Below, piece after piece: positions 51,781 through 59,145 of a DNA stretch of 64,000 nucleotides (positions are counted from its first letter, which is position 1; each line of letters begins with the position of its first letter). The notes beneath the pieces were generated by a model. That model was not told the DNA's origin. It worked only from the letters and a program-made list of their open reading frames with translations, and did not search any database. This DNA comes from Cryobacterium soli (lineage in GTDB: Bacteria > Actinomycetota > Actinomycetes > Actinomycetales > Microbacteriaceae). The stretch is from positions 558,001 to 622,000 of the forward strand of contig NZ_CP030033.1 of NCBI RefSeq assembly GCF_003611035.1, in the 5' to 3' direction. The position numbers and the translations under genes were made by a program.

Positions 51781-53084
51781 GCCTGTGCCTCGTGCTGTCC
51801 GGCATCATGATGCGCCGCCAGCTCGAGCACGGCCGCCTCGAAGGCGTCCAGGGCCCGGCCCACGTCCGCCTCGGTGACCGACTCGTCGGGGTGGTGGCTC
51901 ACTCCCCCGGCACAGCGCACGAACAGCATGCCGATCTCGGTGATCTGGGCGACGGCCATGGCGTCGTGCCCCGCCATCGACAACAGCTCACGCGGTTCGG
52001 GGTTCTCGGCCGACGCATCCGTGGCCCGGATGCCGGCGGCGATGACCCCGCGCAGCCGGTCGCTGCAGTGCGCGGCGGGCGCCGCATGGGTCTGGTCGAC
52101 CGCCACGTGCAGGCCGCGGGTCGCGCAGATCTCCTCCAGCAGGGACTCGATCTGCTGCCAGGCCCGGTCGCGGTCGGCGTCGAACCGGCCGCGCAGGTCG
52201 AGACTGAACTCGACCCGGCCGGCGATCACGTTGACGGCGTCGGGGAACACCTCGAGGTGGCCCACCGTGGCGATCAGGTCCGCGGCGCGGGCCAGCTTCT
52301 CGATGGCCACGATGGCCTCGCTGGCCCCCGCGAGGGCGTCCCGGCGGTGCGTCCACGGTGTGCCCGAGTGACCGGCCTTGCCGGTGATGGTGATCTGGAA
52401 GCGTCGGGCGCCGGCGATCGAGGAGACGATGCCGAGCGGCTGGTCGTGCTCCTCGAGCACCGGGCCCTGCTCGATATGCGCCTCGAGGTAGCCGATGACC
52501 TCGTTCGAGGTGCGGGCGGCGGCGCCGATGGCGGCCGGGTCCAGACCGAACGCGCCGAATGCGTCGTGCAGGGTCGTGCCGGCCTCGTCGGTGAGCTCCC
52601 ACCAGGCGTCCAACCAGGTTCCGGCCAAGGCGCGACTGCCCAGCAGAGCGGTGCCGAACCGGGTGCCCTCCTCATCGCCGAAGGCCACGACCTCCAGGGC
52701 GAACGGCAGGCTGCGGCCGCTGGACGCGATCCGTTCCACCACGGCGATGGCCGTGAGCACGCCGAGGATGCCGTCGTACCGCCCGGCAGACGGCACGGTG
52801 TCCAGGTGCGAACCGAGCAGCAGCGCGGGCAGGCCGGGTGTGGCCCCCTCGAGGCGGCCGCACTGGTTGCCCGCGGCGTCCTGCCAGCTGGTCATGCCGG
52901 CCTCACGCATCCAGCCGGCGGCGAGGGCGTTCACCGCGGTGTGCTCGGGCGAGAGGTAGACCCGCTCGATCAGGCCGTCGGGCAGGCTCGAATACCCGGC
53001 TAGCTCGTCGCAACGCTCCAGCACGGTGGCCGCGCCGGTGCGCGCTCTCCCGTTCAGGCCCGCGCTGACCCCCGGACCGCTCAT
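51777..53084 (-). CDS. allC: Allantoate amidohydrolase
   Basis: A 435-residue M20-family amidohydrolase releasing ammonia and CO2 from allantoate to give ureidoglycine. Metal motifs GSHLDTVPSAGRYDGILG, EEGTRFG and EAHIEQGPVLEE are present, with HDAMAVAQITEIGMLFVR near the C-terminus. Close relatives act on N-carbamoyl amino acids, but the operon with the ureidoglycine aminotransferase supports allantoate. Start and stop both overlap neighbours by four bases. Confidence 0.92.
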   Translation of the reverse strand: MSGPGVSAGLNGRARTGAATVLERCDELAGYSSLPDGLIERVYLSPEHTAVNALAAGWMREAGMTSWQDAAGNQCGRLEGATPGLPALLLGSHLDTVPSAGRYDGILGVLTAIAVVERIASSGRSLPFALEVVAFGDEEGTRFGTALLGSRALAGTWLDAWWELTDEAGTTLHDAFGAFGLDPAAIGAAARTSNEVIGYLEAHIEQGPVLEEHDQPLGIVSSIAGARRFQITITGKAGHSGTPWTHRRDALAGASEAIVAIEKLARAADLIATVGHLEVFPDAVNVIAGRVEFSLDLRGRFDADRDRAWQQIESLLEEICATRGLHVAVDQTHAAPAAHCSDRLRGVIAAGIRATDASAENPEPRELLSMAGHDAMAVAQITEIGMLFVRCAGGVSHHPDESVTEADVGRALDAFEAAVLELAAHHDAGQHEAQA

Positions 53085-54358
53085 GCTGGCCCGGTCTCCG
53101 CAACGGATGCGGCGCGGGCCGCGTCCTGGTAGACCTCGTAGGCGGCGCCGACCCCGCCACCGCCGGTCACGGCAGCACCGGCGCGGCGCAGCACCTGCTC
53201 GAGGGCGGCCAGGGTTGTGAGCACGGTGTCCTTGCGGGCGTTGTAGCCCATGGCGCCGATGCGCCAGACCTTGCCGTGCAGCGGACCGAACGACGTGCCG
53301 ATCTCGATACCGAAGTCGTTCAGCAGCTCACCGCGCACGGTGTCGCCGGTCACGCCATCAGGGATGTGCACGGCGACGACGTTGTTCATCCGGTGCTCCA
53401 GGTCACCGAAGATGGTCAGGCCCAGGCCCTGCACCCCCGCGAGCATGGCGGCGCCGTGCAGCCGGTGCCGCTCCACGGCACTGTCGACACCCTCGTCCAC
53501 GAGCAGCCGCGCGCATTCGCGGGCGCCGTAGAGCATGGTGGTGGCCTCGGTGTGGTGGTTGAGCCGCTTCGGACCCCAGTAGTCGAAGATCATCGACAGG
53601 TCGAAGTAGTTGGAGCGGATCGGGTGCGCGCTCACGGCGTCACCGGCCTCGCGGATGCCCGCTTCGATGCTCTTGCGGGCGTTGATCACGTCGACCGCAC
53701 GTGGGGAGAAGGTGGCCGGCGCAGAGCCGGAGGGACCGCCCAGGCATTTCTGCAGGCCGGCGGTCACGGCGTCCAGGCCCCAGGCATCCGCCTCGAAGGT
53801 GTTGCCGGCCAGCGATGCGGTGACGTCGGTGTAGAACAGCACGCCGTGCCTGGCGCAGATCTCGCCGAGCTCGTCGAGTGGCTGGGCCACGGTGGTGGAC
53901 GTGTCGCCGTGCACGATGGCCAGCAACGCAGGCTTGGTCTCGCGGATGGCCTGCTCGATCTGGGCGGGGGTGAACACGGTACCCCACTCGATCTCCCGCA
54001 CGTGCACCTCCGCCCCGGCCCGTTCGGCGATCTCGCGCAGCAGGTGGCCGAAGCGCCCGAAGATGGGGACCAGCACGCGGTCGCCCGGGCTGATCAGCGA
54101 GACCAGGGCCGCCTCTATGCCGGCCCTTGAGGTGCCGTCGATGAGCAGGGTCTGCTCGTTGGCGGTCTTGAAGACGCCCCGGTACAGCTCCATGGTCTCG
54201 TTCATGTACGCCGTCATGGACGGGTCGTACTGGCCCACGAGTTGGGCCGACATAGCGCGCAACACCCGCGGGTCGGCGTTCACCGGGCCGGGGCCCATCA
54301 GCAGACGCGAGGGCGGATTGATCGGAAGACTGGAAATGGCTGTTTCACCCCTCGGCAA
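53081..54358 (-). CDS. pucG: Ureidoglycine-glyoxylate aminotransferase (PucG type)
   Basis: A 425-residue class V aminotransferase. PLP lysine Lys204 lies in GLQKCLGGPSG; LLMGPGPVNADPRVLRAMS and IVHGDTSTTVAQPLDELGEI are typical. PucG transfers the amino group of ureidoglycine to glyoxylate, giving oxalurate and glycine. Directly downstream are allC, which makes ureidoglycine, and the RpiR gene. ATG 54358 is the only good start, yet a TGAAACA box lies inside the first codons. About 25 Ala-rich residues extend the C-terminus. Confidence 0.9.
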   Translation of the reverse strand: MPRGETAISSLPINPPSRLLMGPGPVNADPRVLRAMSAQLVGQYDPSMTAYMNETMELYRGVFKTANEQTLLIDGTSRAGIEAALVSLISPGDRVLVPIFGRFGHLLREIAERAGAEVHVREIEWGTVFTPAQIEQAIRETKPALLAIVHGDTSTTVAQPLDELGEICARHGVLFYTDVTASLAGNTFEADAWGLDAVTAGLQKCLGGPSGSAPATFSPRAVDVINARKSIEAGIREAGDAVSAHPIRSNYFDLSMIFDYWGPKRLNHHTEATTMLYGARECARLLVDEGVDSAVERHRLHGAAMLAGVQGLGLTIFGDLEHRMNNVVAVHIPDGVTGDTVRGELLNDFGIEIGTSFGPLHGKVWRIGAMGYNARKDTVLTTLAALEQVLRRAGAAVTGGGGVGAAYEVYQDAARAASVAETGPA

Positions 54359-54417
54359 TTCTGAACCAGATGTTTCAGAGCCCCAGTTTACGCAACAGGT
54401 GTTTCAGCCATGTTTCG
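54341..54417 (-). promoter_or_regulatory. Cluster of four TGTTTCA boxes at the start of pucG
   Basis: TGTTTCA occurs at 54341, 54371 and 54400, and TGTTTCG at 54411. The spacings are 30, 29 and 11 bases, close to whole helical turns, so a regulator could bind one face. The 54361-54378 box is also half of CTGAA-N8-TTCAG. The gap 54359-54422 holds nothing else. Confidence 0.6.
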
Positions 54418-54422
54418 CACGC

Positions 54423-56078
54423 TTACCCACCCGCGGCCAATTCCGCCCCCACACCCACGAGGGCGAGGTCGCTGTACCGCGGACCCACCAGGCAGAGCCC
54501 CACCGGCTTGCCGTGAACCTCGAACAGTGGCACGGACAGCGCCGGATACCCGCCGATCCCGGCCAGGCTCGTCATGGTCAGCGTCGCCGTGCGGGTCGCG
54601 TCGATGGTGGCCGCGTTGGCGTGCCGCGACGGCGCCGTCGACGACGCCGAGGGCAGCAGCAGGATGCGTCCGTCGAGCACCGCGTCCAACCGGGCGCGGG
54701 CGGCGGCCATCGCGACGCGAGCCTCGGCCTCGGCGGCCGGGTCGGTGCGGGACGCGATCTCGAACCGGTTCGCGACCGCGGCGCCGAGGGCGCCGGGGTG
54801 CGCGGTGACCCAGTCCCCGTTGCATCTCCACGCCTCTGCCGTCTGGATCGCCCGGAAGATGCGCAGCGCCTCGGCGAGGTCGCCCACGTCGACGAGGTCG
54901 GGTTCGGGCAGCAGCCCGGCCCGGATGAGGCGGTCCAGCCCTGTCACGAAAGCGGCCTGTACGTCGTCGTCGGCGGCGAAGACCAGCGCCGTCGACACGG
55001 CAAAGCGGGCCGGTGGATTCGTCAGTTCATCCGCCGGCGCTGCGGTCGGGGCGGCCGTCGGTGCGAGGGCGACCTGCCGGGCGGGATCGAGCGACGCGGC
55101 CGCGGCGGCACGCAGCACGGCCGGGGTGCGGGTGAGCCAGCCGACGGTATCGAAGGTCGGTGCCAGTGGCAGCAGGCCGGTGCGGTCGACGGCGTCGTGG
55201 GTGCTGCGCAGCCCCCAGAGCCCCTGGTACGACGCGGGCACCCGGATGGAGCCTGCGGTGTCCGTGGCCAGCCCGATGCCGGCCTGGCCCAGGGCCACGG
55301 CCGCGGCGGGTCCGCTCGACGAGCCGCCGGGCAGTCCGCCGGGCACCCGCACGTTGGGCGGGGTGCCGTAGTGCTCGTTGTCGCCGGCGATGCTGTAGGC
55401 GAATTCGTCAGTCTGGGCGACACCCCGCACGCTCGCGCCGGCACCGAGCAGCGCGGCGACGGCCGGGGCGGTGGCCGTGGCGGGCGTGGCCTCGCGGAGG
55501 TACGCCGGGTTCCCGGCGCCCACCGTGAAGCCGGCGAGGTCGAAGAGGTCCTTCACGGCAACCATCTCGCCGGCGAGCGGGCCGGTGTCGGTGGCCGCGG
55601 GCACCAAGGGGGTGCCCACCAGACGCCACACGGTGGGGTTGACCGCCGCCGGCGGCGCGGCCACCTGGGCCACCTCCACCCGCCAGGAGTCCGAGTCACC
55701 CAGCACCCAGAGCTGGGTGACCAGGCCGGCGCCGCCGGCATCCGGGGCGTTCACCGACACGATCACGGCGTGCCGCGGATCGATCACCCGCACGTGCAGC
55801 GAGCGGATGCCGCGGGCGAGCGTGCCGCTGCGCGCCCCGCGGAACCCGCTGATCGCGTCGTGGCCCACGAGCAGCCCGGTGGCGTCGCCGCGCAGGGTGC
55901 TCTCCCCCGGCGCGAAGTAGGCGTCGAGTGCGGCGAGGTCGTTCCGGGCGAGGGCGTCCTCGTAGCCGGTGAAGGCCTCGAGCAGTCCGTCGGGCAGCTC
56001 ACCGGTGACGGTCGTGGGCGTGACGGCGGCGGGCCCGGCAACGGCCGTCCCGTGAACGGTGGTGCGCGGGTCAGACAT
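54423..56078 (-). CDS. AtzH-like domain fused to amidase-signature hydrolase (AtzE/HpxY-like)
   Basis: A 551-residue two-domain protein. Residues about 28-145 form an AtzH-like (DUF3225, SnoaL-like) domain: LPDGLLEAFTGYEDALARND. The rest is an amidase-signature enzyme with a complete triad: Lys176 (MVAVKDLFDLAG), Ser253 (GGSSSGPAAA) and nucleophile Ser277 (TDTAGSIRVPA). In Klebsiella, separate HpxY (amidase) and HpxZ (AtzH-like) proteins belong to the oxalurate/oxamate branch of purine degradation. Here the two are one chain, between pucG, whose product is oxalurate, and a formamidase-family gene it overlaps by eight bases. Confidence 0.88.
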   Translation of the reverse strand: MSDPRTTVHGTAVAGPAAVTPTTVTGELPDGLLEAFTGYEDALARNDLAALDAYFAPGESTLRGDATGLLVGHDAISGFRGARSGTLARGIRSLHVRVIDPRHAVIVSVNAPDAGGAGLVTQLWVLGDSDSWRVEVAQVAAPPAAVNPTVWRLVGTPLVPAATDTGPLAGEMVAVKDLFDLAGFTVGAGNPAYLREATPATATAPAVAALLGAGASVRGVAQTDEFAYSIAGDNEHYGTPPNVRVPGGLPGGSSSGPAAAVALGQAGIGLATDTAGSIRVPASYQGLWGLRSTHDAVDRTGLLPLAPTFDTVGWLTRTPAVLRAAAAASLDPARQVALAPTAAPTAAPADELTNPPARFAVSTALVFAADDDVQAAFVTGLDRLIRAGLLPEPDLVDVGDLAEALRIFRAIQTAEAWRCNGDWVTAHPGALGAAVANRFEIASRTDPAAEAEARVAMAAARARLDAVLDGRILLLPSASSTAPSRHANAATIDATRTATLTMTSLAGIGGYPALSVPLFEVHGKPVGLCLVGPRYSDLALVGVGAELAAGG

Positions 56079-57153
56079 CGAAGTCCGCCACCCGGATGCG
56101 CGCGTGCACGCCGGCGACCAGGTCGACCACCTGCGAGATGTTGAAGTCGGTCGCCGCGCTCAGGTACGCGTAGGCGAGGGTGCGGTCCATCCCGAACCGC
56201 GCCGCAAGGAGGTCGATCGCCGCGCGCACGCATTTCCGCACGGCCTCGTCGAGGTCGGCGTCCATGCCGGTGGGCACCAGGAACTCGGCCGTCTCGGCCA
56301 GCGGCCCGACCAGCTCGCCGAACGCGGCCAGGGCATCGGCCTGCGTCACCACGTCGAACCGGATGGTCACCCGCAGCGACGCCTCCATGGCCGTGAGGGC
56401 CACCTCGCCGTCGCCCTGGGCGAAGTGCGGGTCGCCCACGTAGGCCAGCGCGCCCTCCACCTGAACCGGCAGGTAGAGCGCTGAGCCCACGGTGAGCAGG
56501 TTGATGTCGATGTTGCCGCCATGCGAACCGGGCGGCACGGAATGTGGGCGCTCGTCACCGGCGACGGCGACGCCCATGATGCCGAGGAACGGCCGGAGCG
56601 GGAAGTGCACGCTCCGTTCCCCACCCGGCACGAGCGGCAGGGTACCCACCCGGCCCGCCGGGCCGTCCTCCAGCGCCGCGAACACGCTCACGTTGCCGTC
56701 GCCTAGCGGATACTCGCCCGGCAGGGCGCCGCGCCCGTGCCGGTTGGAGATCACGCCGTACGGCACCCGTGGGGTGGCCTCGAGCACGGTCATCTTGAGC
56801 AGGTCACCAGGCCGGGCGCCGCGCACGTGGATCGGACCGGTGACCAGGTGCGGCCCGTCCACCCGGGGGTCGCGCAGGCTGAAGGAACCGGCCAGCAGCA
56901 CGGCGTCGTCGAGCACGGCGGCTCGTTCCACTCCGTGCCCGGCGAAGAAGGCCACCGGGTCACGGCCCTGGTCTTCGAGCACACCCTCGTGGCTGATCGT
57001 GTCGATGGTGACATCGGTGCCGCTCTCAATCACGAGTGCCGGCGCATCCGTGGCACAGGGCAGCCGCCCCCACAACACGGTGTCGGGCGTGGCGGGCAGA
57101 TACTGCGCGGCGCGGATGGGCCCGGTGCCGGGCTGCAGGATGTCGAATGGCAT
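56071..57153 (-). CDS. Acetamidase/formamidase-family hydrolase (FmdA/AmdA)
   Basis: A 360-residue FmdA/AmdA-fold amidase: VTIDTISHEGVLEDQGRDPV, GDLLKMTVLEATPRVPYGVI and HGGNIDINLLTVGSALYLPV followed by GDPHFAQGDGEVALTAMEAS. The family hydrolyses small amides to ammonia and the acid. First gene of the minus-strand group leading through the AtzH-amidase to pucG-allC-rpiR, so oxamate, formamide or a similar small amide of purine breakdown is the likely substrate; this is inference from position. Confidence 0.88.
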   Translation of the reverse strand: MPFDILQPGTGPIRAAQYLPATPDTVLWGRLPCATDAPALVIESGTDVTIDTISHEGVLEDQGRDPVAFFAGHGVERAAVLDDAVLLAGSFSLRDPRVDGPHLVTGPIHVRGARPGDLLKMTVLEATPRVPYGVISNRHGRGALPGEYPLGDGNVSVFAALEDGPAGRVGTLPLVPGGERSVHFPLRPFLGIMGVAVAGDERPHSVPPGSHGGNIDINLLTVGSALYLPVQVEGALAYVGDPHFAQGDGEVALTAMEASLRVTIRFDVVTQADALAAFGELVGPLAETAEFLVPTGMDADLDEAVRKCVRAAIDLLAARFGMDRTLAYAYLSAATDFNISQVVDLVAGVHARIRVADFDV

Positions 57154-57238
57154 GGGACGCCTTTTCGGATCGAGGGTCGGGAACCGGTTCGGCGCCGGAC
57201 GGCCGGCGCATCCCCGTTGGTCGAGAGTAGCGCCCGTT

Positions 57239-57267
57239 TTGCGCCCGCTCCGACCAGCCGCTACCGT
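57239..57267 (+). promoter_or_regulatory. Candidate promoter of the DUF1275 gene
   Basis: TTGCGC (57239-57244), 17 bases, TACCGT (57262-57267), in the divergent gap 57154-57372. Predicted start near 57274, about 100 bases before the GTG. I see no TGAAACA box in this gap. Confidence 0.35.
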
Positions 57268-57372
57268 GACAATTCCCGACCGGGCTCAGTTCAGCCCCGG
57301 GTGCACCTCACCCCGGCACCCGTCCCCGAACCCATCTCGCACGCTCGCGCGTCCACACCGATAGGACCACTC

Positions 57373-58089
57373 GTGGCCTCCACCCCCGTCCTCCACCGCC
57401 TGCGCAGCAAGCCCGACAACCTGCACCTGGGCCTGATGCTCGCCCTCACCTTCTCCACGGGCGTGGCGGATGCCGTGGGTTACCTCGGCCTCGACAAGGT
57501 GTTCACCGGCAACATGACCGGCAACGTCGTGATCCTGGGCATGGCCATCGCCGGCGCCGACGACCTGCCCGTGGTGGGCCCGCTCATCGCCCTGTTCACC
57601 TTCATGGTGGGGGCCGCGATCGGCGGCCGGGTGCTGCGCCATGTGAAGTTCGGTTGGACCACCGAAGCCACCGCGCTGTTCGGCGCTGTCGGCGTGATCA
57701 TGGCCGCGCTCGCGATCATCCTCTTCGCCGTGGGCGGCAAGCCGCCGGCGCCGTTCGACCTGTTCGTGACCGGCTTCCTGGCCGCCGTGATGGGCCTGCA
57801 GGCCGCCGTGGCCCGCCACATCGCGGTGAAGGACGTCACGACCGTGGTCGTCACCTCCACCATCACAGGCTTCGCGGCCGATTCCCGCTTCGGCGGCGCC
57901 AAGAACCAGCCCTGGTTCCGACGCCTGGCGGCCATCGTGCTGATCCTGGCCGGCGCCGGCGTGGGCGCCCTGCTGCTCATGGTGCACATCGGCTGGGGCA
58001 TTGCCCTCACCGCCGCGATCACCCTCACCGTGACCGCCATCGGCCACGCGGCCGGCCGCCCCCACCACGCCCCAGCGCCGGTTGCATAA
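57373..58089 (+). CDS. DUF1275 (YoaK-type) membrane protein
   Basis: A 238-residue protein with six membrane segments. The family pattern is clear: GLMLALTFSTGVADAVGYLG, VFTGNMTGNVVILGMAIAG and FDLFVTGFLAAVMGLQAAVA. Function is unknown; some relatives are called putative transporters. GTG 57373 has TAGGA upstream. The last alanine codon and the TAA stop are also the first bases of a palindromic element. Confidence 0.88.
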   Translation: MASTPVLHRLRSKPDNLHLGLMLALTFSTGVADAVGYLGLDKVFTGNMTGNVVILGMAIAGADDLPVVGPLIALFTFMVGAAIGGRVLRHVKFGWTTEATALFGAVGVIMAALAIILFAVGGKPPAPFDLFVTGFLAAVMGLQAAVARHIAVKDVTTVVVTSTITGFAADSRFGGAKNQPWFRRLAAIVLILAGAGVGALLLMVHIGWGIALTAAITLTVTAIGHAAGRPHHAPAPVA

Positions 58090-58164
58090 ATCCTGCTCGA
58101 TTCCCCACCGGGCCCGAACAACAGCCGTTTCGGGCCCGTCGGCCGAGAATTGCAAGAGTTATGC
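58084..58164. repeat. Palindromic element of the GCATAAxTCC family, copy 1
   Basis: The ends GCATAAATCCTGC and GCAAGAGTTATGC are imperfect inverted repeats, as are the next segments (GATTC / GAATT). The centre holds a separate perfect stem. It begins inside the DUF1275 stop region and lies between convergent genes. A second copy with the same arms is at 59039. Confidence 0.7.
58109..58138. terminator. Bidirectional terminator-like stem inside palindromic element
   Basis: CGGGCCCGAA (58109-58118) pairs perfectly with TTCGGGCCCG (58129-58138) across a 10-base loop, between the convergent DUF1275 and small membrane-protein genes. Confidence 0.55.
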
Positions 58165-58185
58165 CCCAGCCGGGGCGGGTGATGG

Positions 58186-58833
58186 TCAGCCGAAGGGCAT
58201 CACGGCCATGGCGGCCGTCATAACCGACATGCTCAGCAGGGTTCCGCGCTCCGGCCGGCTGCGCTGACCGACGAGCACCATGGCAGCGGCCGCGACCACG
58301 AAGAGGGCCCCGGCGACGCACACCACGGCGACGAAGATCGACACCGAGTGCGGATGCGTCATGCCGCCGCCCAGGCCCGGTGACGCGGCCGTTCCTCCGG
58401 CCATGGTGCCGCACAGGGCGATCTGGCCGGCCACCACCACCAGGCCGAGCTGGTGCAGCAGGTGCAGGTGGCGAGGTCCGTCAGTGGTGACAGCGGCCCG
58501 GGACTCGGTGGCCGTAGCGGCGGCGGCCGGGACGACAGTGGCAGGATACGCGGCGGCCGGAACGGCGCCGCCCGGGCCGGCCTCGTGGTCCATCGCCGTG
58601 CGACCCTCCCGCCACCGGGCGGCACCTGCAGCCACCATCGCCCAGCCCATCAGGAGAGTGGTCCACACCAGCGGGGCCAGACCGATCAGGCCGAGGGCGA
58701 GGTCGGCCATGGCCGCGGCCATGAGCACTGTGCCACCCACGGCCGTGACCGACCGGGTGCGCCGGCTGCCGAGCACACAGCACAGGCTCGACGCCGCCGC
58801 CACGATCATGATCAGGTGCAGGGCCGAGATCAC
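58186..58833 (-). CDS. Membrane protein of unknown function
   Basis: A 215-residue protein with about five hydrophobic segments (LHLIMIVAAASSLCCVLGSR, VGGTVLMAAAMADLALGLIG, TTLLMGWAMVAAGAARW, LVVVAGQIALCGTMAGGTA and VSIFVAVVCVAGALFVVAAA). Several Met and His residues lie in or near the membrane (GGGMTHPH, RHLHLLH), reminiscent of copper-associated membrane proteins, but I do not recognise the family. It is flanked on both sides by GCATAAxTCC-family palindromes. Confidence 0.65.
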   Translation of the reverse strand: MISALHLIMIVAAASSLCCVLGSRRTRSVTAVGGTVLMAAAMADLALGLIGLAPLVWTTLLMGWAMVAAGAARWREGRTAMDHEAGPGGAVPAAAYPATVVPAAAATATESRAAVTTDGPRHLHLLHQLGLVVVAGQIALCGTMAGGTAASPGLGGGMTHPHSVSIFVAVVCVAGALFVVAAAAMVLVGQRSRPERGTLLSMSVMTAAMAVMPFG

Positions 58834-58945
58834 GAGGAGGCTCCCGTCGACCGGTCAGGCGTCGTGCGCCGCGTGGCCGGCACAGCCGAGCGCCTGCCGC
58901 GCAGAGGTGGCCGGGGTGTATGCATCCGCGCACTGCAGAGGCGCA

Positions 58946-58974
58946 GCAGTAGGGAGCGCCGAGCGCCGGATCAA
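58946..58974 (-). promoter_or_regulatory. Candidate promoter of the 58.2-58.8 kb membrane-protein gene
   Basis: On the minus strand TTGATC (58974-58969), 17 bases, TACTGC (58951-58946). The gap 58834-59145 contains this promoter and the second GCATAAxTCC element, and no gene. Confidence 0.3.
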
Positions 58975-59038
58975 CCTGATTGGCATACCGGTAGTGTGCA
59001 CCTGCGGTGAGGTCGGCGCCAGAGGTGGCCGCACCCAC

Positions 59039-59123
59039 GTGCATAACTCCAGCAGATTTCCGGCGGAACAACCGATTCGGCCTGTTTCAGGCTGTTCCCG
59101 CCGAAATTGCAGGAGTTGCGCAC
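59039..59123. repeat. Palindromic element of the GCATAAxTCC family, copy 2
   Basis: GTGCATAACTCCAGC pairs with GCAGGAGTTGCGCAC, and TTTCCGGCGGAACA with TGTTCCCGCCGAAA, giving an 85-bp imperfect palindrome. Arms match copy 1 (58084) closely. It lies 22 bases behind the HNH-nuclease gene. Confidence 0.72.
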
Positions 59124-59145
59124 GGGGCAGGGGCGGCGGGCGGGA

